From assembly GCA_030340625.1 (NCBI GenBank), contig JAOPHQ010004844.1, forward strand, positions 124,001 through 188,000: a stretch of DNA of 64,000 bases, in the 5' to 3' direction. Under the pieces are notes generated by a model. It did not search any database. It was not told the DNA's origin and saw only the letters and a list, made by a program, of their open reading frames with translations. The position numbers were made by a program, and so were the translations under genes. This stretch comes from Merluccius polli (Eukaryota; Chordata; Actinopteri; Gadiformes; Merlucciidae). Shown piece by piece: positions 10,328 through 19,929 of the stretch. Position 1 is the first letter of the stretch; each line of letters begins with the position of its first letter.

Positions 10328-11804
10328 TAGGGCTGAACGATATGGACAAAATTTCATATCTCAATATTCATGCCAGATATCTCGATATCGATACGATATG
10401 ATATGAATATGGGTTCGGTGAAAACCAAGCATTTTTCAGAAAAATAAAAACATAATGCAAAAGAATGTGGAAAGTGCAGTTTTATTTATAAAAACTCACT
10501 GCCAGTCATGAGCCGTTATTTTTCTATAGGCTATATTAAAATTCCCGTTGGTAGAAAATATAAAATGCAGCATGTTTTTATCAATGAAATCTTTATTCCA
10601 ACAATAATGTATAGGCCAACAATAATACAAGACAGTTAACTTGAAGACCTACAACTGTTTAACAGTTTTAAAATAATAAATAGGCCTACAGGCATTATAG
10701 GTTAACTTATAGGACTATGCGGCGCTCGTAAAAGCCGAACAATGCGCCTATGCGCTCTTAAAGGTTTGGAAACGATTCAACAAGACTACATCGTATTCCA
10801 ATTACAATAAGTAGCCTACTTATCGGCCAACAATAATCAAACAAGGCAGTAAAAGTGGGCATTGAACTGTATAACTGTTTTGAAAAAAAAGGGGAAAAGG
10901 CCGACATGTGCCCATACAATATGCAGCCGGCGCTCGGAAAAGGCTCGCGACAAAAAGATGAGCCACACATTTAGAAACAATTGCATGAACTATCTAAAAG
11001 CAATACCTTAGTCAGAAAACATATATGAGGCTGAACGTTTTGCTAAAATGTCAGTTATGGAAATATTGAAAATGTTGGAGCGGCTGGCTTGACCACGCGA
11101 AACCGAGAGACGGCTGTCTTGACCGCAGTACGCGATCGGTCATTAATCAATAATCGTATTTACCCGTATAACTGCACACAACTTTATTTAAAAGCAAGCA
11201 AATGGAAAACACGTGTTTGTATTCTGGCGTCCGGCTCCTCCGGCGGAGCGGTTCATGTTAGGAGTCCGGGAGGGTTCACCTTCACGGCGTAGTTACGAGG
11301 GATGTGCGACTATCGTTTTAAAAAATACTAAAGTGTTTTTTAAAGTTAGAAAGATATTAGATATTCAACCGATATTCACGCTCCGAATTACAGCGATCAG
11401 ACACGGGGAACTAAAGCCGCGATCACCGCACCGCTTCAAGACTCACAGCAACACAACGTCCTTTTGATCGATCCGGGGGGGGGACTCCGGGTCCTGGGAG
11501 GGTGACCCGGGTCCACCGTGGAGACGGCGCAAAAGATTGAGTTTGACTGGGTTGTGGTGTCCGTCCCCGCTGGGGGGTGGGGGTGGTAGTGGTCGTTGTG
11601 GTAGTCGGAACCGGCGAGGGAGGACGGTTCCGCACTCGCCGGTTCCGAGCGCGAGCGCCGCCGCCGATAATGCCCAGTTTGTTGTGACTGCCAGAGCTGT
11701 ACATGCAGGGCGATATATCGTTTATATCGTTGCTTTTTCGATATTAATATCGTGAATGTTCATATCGAGATATCGATACGATAACGATATATCGTTCAGC
11801 CCTA
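10328..11804 (-). mobile_element. 1.48-kb non-autonomous hAT (copy 1)
   Basis: Starts TAGGGCTGAACGATAT and ends ATATCGTTCAGCCCTA, with perfect ATAGCAAT target duplications at 10320-10327 and 11805-11812. GATAT/ATATC motifs are packed near both ends. It is the reverse-orientation sister of 50194-51680, with most of the length alignable. Neither has a transposase; the open frame through the CG-rich part is not conserved as protein. It sits in an intron of the zinc-finger gene. Strand is given relative to copy 2. Confidence 0.92.
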
Positions 11805-11957
11805 ATAGCAATTATTTATTTTATGATGAATGAAATTAGGCAACATCACACACATTGTGACATACAGTAGCAAAGATAAAAACAGAAAAAAGAACATACA
11901 AAATGAATGTATTTCTTAAATTTATTTAGCAAAGATGAAAGAGTTGACCCATATTAC

Positions 11958-12382
11958 CTCAGACTGCATATGAAGAGCAGGCCAGCGGTCCATTAGCTCT
12001 TTCACCGGTGGGCTGGACATCACAATAAATACTAATAACCAACATGGAGTGCTATAGTTACAACCTTTGTATGGGCATACCACTGTCTCATGCTTTTTTA
12101 AATGTGTTCTTATGTGACTGAGGAGTACAGACTCAGAAAAAGGTTGCTGAAATGTGCATAAAGGACACTTGAAAGTCACAAGTTCCTGAATCTCCTTTGC
12201 ATTGCCGTTGTGTTCTTGAGTATGATATCTTGACAGATGAGTACTCAGTGCACTAAGTGTCTGAAATGTGCACATACAATCATCATGGAGGCATGGGAGT
12301 GGCTGTGCTGCAGCCTGCAGTGTTTAAATAAATATGTTCTAGTGGTAAAAGAAGCTGAACACAACTTACAGTGCCAAGTCAT
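11958..12382 (-). pseudogene. first coding block: zinc fingers, frameshifted
   Basis: The likely start is the ATG at 12382 (MTWHCKLC), 15 bases inside a block that begins right after a good acceptor (TTTTCAG), so an upstream non-coding exon is likely. Finger 1 ends near 12305. The frame must then shift by one base to read PCLHDDCMCTFQ and the remaining fingers. The downstream frame stays open to the donor at 11957. A possible acceptor at 12013 suggests a very small or decayed intron between the fourth finger start and PPVKELMDRW. Confidence 0.6.
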
Positions 12383-12683
12383 ATTTGTTGCAGCAACCTG
12401 AAAACACAAAAAATATATATTATTATACAGGACACCTGTCATGAAGTTTAAACCTCCATCAGAACTATCAAAAACTGCAGTCATATTCCTCATACTAAAA
12501 GTGTACAACAATATACACCAACATTGATTAAAACAAAGTAGATGTGTAAGATGCCTGTTAGACAATTCATGTTTTTGAATTTCAATTCAAAACATTTCAT
12601 TACACAAATAAGTCAAAGTTAGGTAACGTTGGGCTGGTAGCATCCATAAATTCTTATCATAGCAATAACAAAACAAAAAATTA

Positions 12684-12737
12684 TATATATATATAATATA
12701 TAAATATATATAATATATATAATTTTTTGTATACATA

Positions 12738-12777
<40 letters not shown>

Positions 12778-12862
12778 TATATATATATAATATATATAAT
12801 ATTATATATATATATCTATATCTATATATATCTATATCTATATATATATAGATATATATATA
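12684..12862. repeat. (TA)n low-complexity tract
   Basis: Nearly pure AT alternation with a TATATC variant. It forms strong self-complementary structure and is likely variable in length. Confidence 0.9.
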
Positions 12863-13378
12863 TAATTTAACCAGCTAATTCAACTTGCAGAGAATAGCTT
12901 TCAGTTAGCCCAGCGTTTCTCAAAGTGTGGGTTACGAGCCGTTAACTGTTAGGTTAGCGGCTAACCTAAGCTAACCTAACGGTTAACCGTTAGGTAACCT
13001 AAGCTAACCTAACGGTTAACAGTGTTTCCCCTAGAAATTTTTCCAGCAGTGGTGCTGTTACGTAACGGAGGCAAGCCGCACGCGGCGGCGCGCAGGGGTC
13101 TGGGGGCATTCACCTCCGGAAGATTTTTTTTTTTAATAACCCCTTAAACCATAACTTCTGGCAAGTTTTGTGGATAGAAATGGACATTTTGAGACAAATA
13201 TGATATACCATCAACAGATTTAATATTGGAGCACGTACCTTGAACTGGTCAGAAACAGAAATCTTGATTTTATAATTTTAGACAGGATTACTCATGTTTT
13301 TCTTTTGTGTTAATTTTAAGCTTTTATTTACATTATTGGTAGAAATTGATTGGGGCAAAAAATATTTAAAATGTTGTC

Positions 13379-14304
13379 TTAAAGGGGAAATGAACCCAAA
13401 AACAACACTATGCTCCAACACTATATTTCATCACATGAATAAAGTTGATTGTGCTGCCATCAAATGTACTAACTCCATATAAAAAAGAAAAGAATTTAAC
13501 GGCTACAGTAACGGTGATTTGACGCGTCATCAAATCACCGGAAGAAAAATGCAGGACTACAAGTTATGAACGTTCTGAATGTGAATCTTCAGGAGAGCAG
13601 CCCTCTCGGACACACACACAGGGTTGAAATAAGGCTGTTTTACTCGCCAAATGCGAGTAATTTTTGTATTTGTCGAGTAATTTATGAAGACCACTCGCCA
13701 CTCTGGCGAGTAATCTAAGAATTCGCCGCGATTGCCGCGGACCCGCCAGCAACGGACCCGCTAGCCGCGGACCCGACCGCGCAGCACCCACCGCCACCGC
13801 CGTCTACAATCGCCGTTACCGCTGTTTTATTATCATCCGCACTCCCACACCGTCACCGGGGCTTCATAGTAATGTGTCCGAATAGAGCAGCCCTCTCGGA
13901 CACACACATGCTGTTACCGCTGTAACATGCTGTTAACAGCGATTGTAGACGGCGGTGGGTGCTGCGCGGTGTGTGAGTGGCGAGTGGTCTTCATAAATTA
14001 CTCGACAAATACAAAAATTACTCGCATTTGGCGAGTAAAACAGCCTTATTTCAACCCGTGTGTGTGTGTGTGTCCGAGAGGGCTGCTCTCCTGAAGATTC
14101 ACATTCAGAACGTTCATAACTTGTAGTCCTGCATTTTTCTTCCGGTGATTTGATGACGCGTCAAATCACTGTTACTGTAGCCGTTAAATTCTTTTCTTTT
14201 TTATATGGAGTTAGTACATTTGATGGCAGCACAATCAACTTTATTCATGTGATGAAATATAGTGTTGGAGCATAGTGTTGTTTTTGGGTTCATTTCCCCT
14301 TTAA
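13379..14304. repeat. long inverted repeat (fold-back element), arms about 330-440 bp
   Basis: From TTAAAGGGGAAATGAACCC at 13379 inward to about 13705, the sequence is almost exactly the reverse complement of 14304 back to about 13975. The left arm then has about 85 extra bases (13709-13790), after which similarity resumes around CGCGCAGCACCCACCG and CGTCTACAATCGC. The centre holds GTGTCCGA...TCGGACAC motifs. The same central sequence recurs at about 55800-55870. No coding capacity and no clear target duplication. Imperfect palindromes of CTAACCTAACGGTTAAC flank it at 12950-13020 and 14510-14560, and a hAT-like start (CAGTGTTTCCCCTAG) lies at 13020. Confidence 0.85.
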
Positions 14305-14398
14305 CGCTTGGCAATTTCAAGATGACGTTGTAGTTGTGCTAAATACCGATCATGTGAAGATTTGTGCAGTGGCGCTGATTTTCCAGCAGTGGCGCTGC

Positions 14399-14512
14399 CA
14401 CTGCTGGACGCGATCGTAACCCACCCCGGACCTACGACCGGCGGGAGGGGGCGGGGGGGTTTGCGTGCGAACGTAACGCACCCCGGACCTACGACCGGCG
14501 GCGGGGGTTAGG
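14399..14512. repeat. CpG-rich minisatellite fragment
   Basis: Two copies of a unit containing CACCCCGGACCTACGACCGG, separated by G-rich sequence. The same unit occurs at 8745-8860, 18475-18600 and 51940-52135, usually inside hAT elements. Confidence 0.7.
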
Positions 14513-14883
14513 TTAGCCGCTACGGCCGCTAACCTAGCTTGCTAACCTAACGGTTAACCGCTTTACACATTGCTAACGTGACTCACTTTGTCCGTCTTAA
14601 AAACACGTTGAACTACCAGAAACAAACATTCAAGCAAGTTTTATGTTGACTACTTACATTCACAACTCAATTGCGCAGTGTGTTATCCTCCGGTCAATTA
14701 TTTTCCCGCTCTTCTCCTCGGCTCAGGTCTGCTGTCTGAACAGGAAGTGCTCGCAAATACTACAAAATCAAATATGTGATCGCTTCCGGTGGAAACGATT
14801 TTTTTTTTTTAAATGTTAGTTATTAACTAGCCAACCTTGTAACATGCAAACTATTAACAATTAATTATTTATTAACGTATATA

Positions 14884-14886
<3 letters not shown>

Positions 14887-14925
<39 letters not shown>

Positions 14926-15434
14926 ATATTTTATATTTTATATGATTGTGTGTCGCTTACTGAAAACGTATTACTGTAAATGATGGAATGAATTATAATT
15001 GTCAACATGGTCACTTAATCTGTTGCTATTGCTGATATTCAATTAAATTGTAATACCCATGTCTCTGATATATAGCATTACTGTAATTAAATACAATTAA
15101 ATACATGTAGTAATTAACAATTTTGCATAGGCCTACAATTTCATATTTTTTTTAATAAAGTGACATGACCTTAGCCAGCTGAGGCATGTGAAAGAAGAGA
15201 AAAGTGTATAGTTGTTTTTTTGAATATTGCAAGTCAATATAGACCTGTGTAATAATTGGGAATTTTCAAATACACTTTTTACAGCATGTAAGATGTGCTA
15301 TATCAGTGGAAGAGGTGTTGACAGTTCTATATTTTATGTTTTATAAGGTTGCTACAATACAATATTTGCATTATTGTGTTTTCGCCATGGTTGACCAACT
15401 CAAGCAAGCTCTCTCCTCTCTTCACACACTCTCA

Positions 15435-15491
<57 letters not shown>

Positions 15492-15627
15492 CATACTTTT
15501 ATCTCTCATTCTCATACACAAACAACACAGCAATCATGTTCATGCAAACAATCAAACCATTTCTATGATTATGTGTTGAAAATGAACTTTCTCCCACACT
15601 TGTAAGGATATTGTATGTGGAATCAGT
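14887..15627. other. non-coding stretch with microsatellites
   Basis: (GT)n at 14887-14923 and (CA)n at 15438-15490 in AT-rich intergenic DNA. The histidine/threonine-rich frames over the CA tract are artefacts of the repeat. No gene is seen. Confidence 0.8.
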
Positions 15628-17067
15628 CAGTGCGTTTACATGACACTCAAGAAAGTCGACTTTTTGGCTTAACCCAACAATGATTGGATTACTAAGATGC
15701 ATGTATACACCTTAATCAGGCTAAAATCGGTTCGAGTCGACTCTCTCATTATCAGGTTAAGACCCCTAGATTATGCGATTCATAGCCGACTAAGCGTGCA
15801 TGTAACCAGTCGGATTGGATTATCCGTTGAATTGCGTTCTGCGCATGCTCGAGATCTTTTCCCGGGGCCGTGAACCGGAAGTAGAAGGAGACGATAGTCT
15901 TGTTGTTGTTGTTGTTGTCGCCGTCGGATAAGGGATAACGAGAAACGGCGATTTATTTAAAAAGGTGGCGCTATAAGAATTGTGTCCCGGCCGCGGGAGC
16001 GCACATGGCATTCATTAAAGGTGGAAGCACGCGGACACTACGCTTCCATTTCACCTAAGGCTGAATTAAAAGTACATGTTTTTCTAAATGTGGGTCATCA
16101 ACGAGGTTGTAAAGTGGTGACTTCGGGCACATCTGTCAAAATAAATGTTTTTTTCTCCCGACGTGTTTACGACCTTTATTCATTCATTCAGGGCTGTTCT
16201 GGTGGGAGAAGTATGTTTTCAGTAGACAGCTGTCAACTAACTTTGGGTCGGCGATTTATTTAAAAAGCTGGCGCAGAAGATGGAGGAAGCGGTGCCGTGC
16301 CTATAGGAGTGTATCTTCATCAACGTGCATTCAGTACACACTACGCTTCGATTTAACCCAAGGCTGAATTTAAAGTCCATGTTTTTCTAAATGTTGCTCA
16401 TCAACGAGGTTGTAAAATAACTACGATCTTTATTCATTCATTGCGCCGCGGCCGAACTGACGGCGGTATTCTCTGATATATGAATCTTTATACAGACTGC
16501 GTCGGGTTCTCCGACTCTCTGGTACACAACAAGTAAAGACTCCTAGTCGGGTTTATCTCGCCCATGGGGAAAAGGAATTGGGGGAAATTAACTTTGGCTT
16601 TGACTCTCTGAAGTCCAGACTGAAACGCGACATGGAGGAGAAAGCGATGTTTCAGCAGACAGCTGTCAGTTCACTTCGGGTCCATATCGTTTCTCCGACG
16701 CTCCGCTGTTCCTCTCGGTCGTATGCGGACCGCTCCGCGGACGACCGAGTCGGCATACGACCGAGAGGAACAGTGGAGCGGCGGAGAAATGATATGGACC
16801 CGAAGTGAACTGACAGCTGTCTGCTGAAACATCGCTTTCTCGAATGAGTTTGTTGTTGCTGGTGACGTAAAGGGGTCAACCGGTGGCTCTACTACCACTA
16901 GTTGAAATGGGCACAGCGCCACCTATCGTACCGGGGTATGACATGCTCCGGCCAATGAATCGGATTACTCGCCGCCATGTATACGCGGACAATTGCAGTT
17001 GACCAGTTGCGGAGCATAGACGAGCAATGGCTTTAATCGGGTTTATTCTGTGCATGTAAACGTACTG
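15628..17067. mobile_element. probable DNA transposon with CAGTGCGTTTACATG ends
   Basis: The left end CAGTGCGTTTACATG matches the reverse complement of the right end (CATGTAAACGTACTG) with one mismatch. Inside, a segment of about 110 bp (CTACGCTTCCATTT to ATCAACGAGGTTGTAAA) at 16035-16112 recurs at 16340-16418, and the large palindrome at 16638-16841 lies near the right end. I recall this end sequence from common fish hAT-like elements, but no matching 8-bp duplication is visible. No transposase. Confidence 0.6.
16638..16841. repeat. near-perfect palindrome, 89-bp arms, 26-bp centre
   Basis: GAGAAAGCGATGTTTCAGCA at 16638 reads inward to GGTCGTATGC at 16726, and the reverse complement runs from 16753 to 16841 with only a few mismatches. 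The spacer contains TCCGCGGA. Reading frames on both strands are mirror artefacts of the palindrome. Confidence 0.92.
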
Positions 17068-17224
17068 AGTGTCTTATATAGCCCTTACAGGTTACAAAGT
17101 TTTATATGTTTCATGCTACACAGATTTACCAAGGATCTTGTACCTGGTTTCACTGTCATATAAGAATCTTCCAGGATTCAGCTAAAACATATTAAAATCG
17201 TGTATAATTTGTCTATACCTTTTC

Positions 17225-17940
17225 CATATGGGGATGATCACATATCATTTATGAGAAGTCCACCAACTATTTCATAGTCAATTTTATTTGTGAATATATT
17301 ATCTATCAGTTGTCTACTTGGTTTTATAATTACAGGGAAAAGGCAGTTACTATACATTGTATGGATAAAATCTGTTTTTTGATGTCCATTCGGGTTTAAC
17401 AAATCTATATTAAAATCACCACAGATTAATTGCACTTTTTTATCCTTTGAATTGCTAAACATGGCAGCTAGTTTTTCATTGAATGTGTCAAGGCATGATC
17501 CTGGTGTTCTATAAACACAACTTATAATTATATTATTAGCTTTTTTAACATGAATTTCAATAGTTACACATTCCAATACATTATCTATGCTTGACATACA
17601 TTCAATCTGGCTGCATCTCAAAGCTCTGTCCACATACAAGGCAACACCCACCACCCTTTTTTATTCACCCTGTTCATTGTAAATAATTCATATCCATCTA
17701 GTCCCATACCACTGACTTTCTCATTAACAAGCCACGTTTCTGATATTGCAATTATTTAGTTTACTCAAGTACTTTTTTTTTTTACATTTTAGAGACATTT
17801 TTGTAAAGGCTTCTACTATTGAAATGTATGATTGATAATGCGTTTTCCATTTTAGTCTTTGATCTTTGGCGCATAGGTGAGAGATGCAGATGCAAGATGA
17901 CTTCTTCCAGCATGCAAAAGAGATGTCCTTGCTCAACCAT
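17225..17940 (-). mobile_element. LINE fragment: APE-type endonuclease domain
   Basis: The minus-strand frame at 17654-17238 has the endonuclease hallmarks of non-LTR retrotransposons: VALYVD, SCVYRTPG, ICGDFNIDLL and a LIDNIFTN block followed by GGLLINDMS. Just upstream, after a frame break near 17660, another frame reads SETWLVNEKVSGMGLDGYEL, the usual segment before it. The reverse transcriptase is absent, so this is a truncated relic. It is not a host gene. Confidence 0.75.
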
Positions 17941-18129
17941 GTTTTTGTTTGTCATTTAAAAGCTAAAGAGAGTCTTTGAGTTTTTTTAAAGAAATTATTT
18001 TTTATATATATACACAGATTGTTTAAGGTGATCTGCTTTCAGTTGTAGGGGCATTGTTACTTATATATTTCTTCTTGTGCTTCTTTGCTGCTTTCTGGTT
18101 TTCAAGCTTACCAGTTGTGGGGACATTAA

Positions 18130-18975
18130 AGGGACACTAAGTAGTTTTTTTAGTAATTTATTACCTCAAATCAACGTCTTCATTCATAAATAAGTCCCCA
18201 TTGGTGTACAATTATCCCTGTCAACAATCTCACTTATCCTCCTGAGCGAAGAATCACTTATCAGAATTTACATAGGACGGGCAAGCTCTATGGAGGCTTC
18301 CATGTCCTTCCGGTCTATGAACTGCCGAGAGGGACAAAAAGCACTACGTGGTACAGGTAAGGCTAAACATGTTTTCACTCAGAGCCAGCGTGACTGTGGA
18401 ACAGAGAAGGAGCTTAGCGAGACGCGCTTGTCACTTCTAGGGTGACCATTTATGAGTTGTTGAAAAGGAGGACACCTCGGGTTGGGGGGGTGCGCGCCTC
18501 GGACCTATGGCCGACGGGCGGGGGTGCGCGCGATAGTAACACACCCCGGACCTACGGGGGGGGTGCGCGCGCAATCGGACCTATGACCGGCGGGGGTGTC
18601 TCAAAAAGGAGGACAAATACGCGTCCGTTGATGCTGCGCCGGACGCCGGACAGGGCTTTGAAAAACCGGACAGTCCGGCCTAAAGCCGGACGAATGGCCA
18701 CCCTAGTCACTTCCCCGGCAAATTTGAAAACCTGCACTACACTTTAGTTTGTTTGAAATAACGTAGGCTACCTCATCATCTGAAACAAAACTTGATGAAG
18801 TGTTTGAAGACATGTTGTTGTCATTGGTTCTTGAATCTTGACTAATACCACTTGCCATAGTTCCAACAGGTTGCAACAAACATTTGAAAACGCGAGGCGC
18901 TAGAGAGCATAAATTCGTTTGAATGCAATATACAACTTGACCACTAGATGGGGTAAAAAACTACTTAGTGTCCCT
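18130..18975. mobile_element. TTAA-target MITE, T2/Kolobok-like, host of a nested hAT
   Basis: AGGGACACTAAGTAGTTTTT on the left matches the reverse complement of the right end exactly. TTAA lies on each side (18126-18129, 18976-18979), so the ends read TTAAAGGGACAC, which fits the TTAAAGGRR end described for T2/Kolobok elements. The host part is about 570 bp once the nested 268-bp hAT and its target duplication are removed. No coding capacity. Confidence 0.82.
18438..18705. mobile_element. 268-bp hAT with minisatellite core
   Basis: Starts TAGGGTGACCATTTATGAG and ends CGAATGGCCACCCTA, with perfect GTCACTTC duplications at 18430-18437 and 18706-18713. The middle consists of CCGGACCTAC/GGCGGGGGTGCGCG units. 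It is inserted in the TTAA-target MITE and is the same family as the copy starting at 51867. Confidence 0.92.
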
Positions 18976-19388
18976 TTAATACTTAAAGTGACAAACGAGG
19001 AGATAGGGTTTGTATGTTTTAGCCGATCAGTATCAGGCCTGTCAACTTAGTTTGATCAATGTTCTAAATATATTCAAAACATATGCAAAGCTCGTGTTTC
19101 GGTTAACATGATGAACATATACAACGGTGGTGTACTTGAAATAAAGTGTGTGTGTATTTGGGGGGGGGGGCATTAATTAATATCGCCAACCAGGGGGAGA
19201 AGGAAACTGAGGGTTGTTAAGATTAGATTTTGCATGTTATTTTTGCCTATTCACTGTCCTCCATTAAGTAATAACTTGTACAATTGGCATCCAAATCCTA
19301 TGACGTTCGAAGTATGTTCCTGGAGTTTCCCAGTGTAAAACAAGCCAATCTATAAACTTACTTTGACTCAAGAGGGTTCTTCCTTTAA

Positions 19389-19921
19389 AGGGGAACGTGG
19401 CAACTCTAGCCATTTCTTCGCTGGTTTTCACTTTTGTGGTCGCATGTTTTCTCAACGAGCTCCCCCTACAGGTCTGGGACGTATATTACACAACACTGTC
19501 GTAAAAAAACTCACTTGCGGCACCCTCCTCCCCCTTTCTACCGCTGCTCATGTGCATTTGTTGCCGGACTTTTTCGTGTGGCGCGATGTCTACCGAGGTG
19601 GGTAATACATTATACACTGTATCATAGAACATTGACATGTACAGTATAGCCGGCGTGATTAACTGTTATTGAGGGGGGCGTGTGTGTTTATGTTGAATTG
19701 CTGTAAAGCAGTTCGTGTTTCTCGCTCGTTCTCGCTTCTCGCGATACTTCCCATTTCCAATTTACCGGGACGGTAGTCCCAAAGTTGCAAGGCTGGTTTT
19801 CCACCTGGGGGCGCTGGGGGGAGCGGGGATAGTCACCATTTTAACACCGGAACAGACCATTTAACCATCCAAATGATTTCCAGACGGGTTTATTAAGTTG
19901 AAAAAGTTGCCAAGTGCCCCT
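19389..19921. mobile_element. second TTAA-target MITE, T2/Kolobok-like
   Basis: The left end AGGGGAACGTGGCAACT and the reverse-complemented right end AGGGGCACTTGGCAACT differ at two positions. TTAA flanks both sides (19385-19388, 19922-19925). It is a different family from the element at 18130. No transposase. Confidence 0.78.
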
Positions 19922-19929
19922 TTAAGTCC

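Larger units (their letters stand above)
9298..12382 (-). pseudogene. C2H2 zinc-finger gene, teleost SAMD3-like family, broken
   Basis: Four minus-strand coding blocks join in one phase: 12382-11958, 10297-10130, 9932-9837 and 9459-9298. The first encodes three C2H2 fingers (CKLC...HCRLQH, CTFQ...HLSRYH, CPLC...HIRTH) and a CPYKGC start of a fourth. It ends in DRWPALHMQSE, which continues across the junction as VYAEFQRIT, ELDRHTPRLMALFR. The last block ends VNLPTLADAFL at a GTAAT donor. I know this architecture from an expanded, poorly characterised fish family often annotated as SAMD3-like or uncharacterised; its function is unknown. Damage: a one-base frame change near 12290-12305 between finger 1 and finger 2, a 1.48-kb hAT in the intron between the first two blocks, and a transposon just beyond the last exon, with no 3' exon found. 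The frameshift could be an assembly error, in which case the gene may be partly functional. Confidence 0.65.

Noticed and set aside
11423..11704. 93-residue frame rich in Thr/Pro/Arg, also present at 50294-50560
   Set aside because: It lies in both copies of a non-autonomous hAT, has no known domain and depends on compositionally biased GGTGGT/CGGCG sequence. Conservation between the copies reflects element identity, not protein selection.
15306..15605. His/Thr-rich frames over (CA)n tracts, also at 27686-28036 and 36650-37148
   Set aside because: Pure dinucleotide repeats are open in several frames; there is no coding support.
16578..16922. Similar proteins on both strands near 16600-16920
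   Set aside because: They are mirror translations of the 89-bp-arm palindrome.
17238..17654. Possible host exonuclease/endonuclease gene
   Set aside because: The domain is an APE-type endonuclease, but the upstream TETWL-like segment, frame breaks and absence of introns match a LINE relic.
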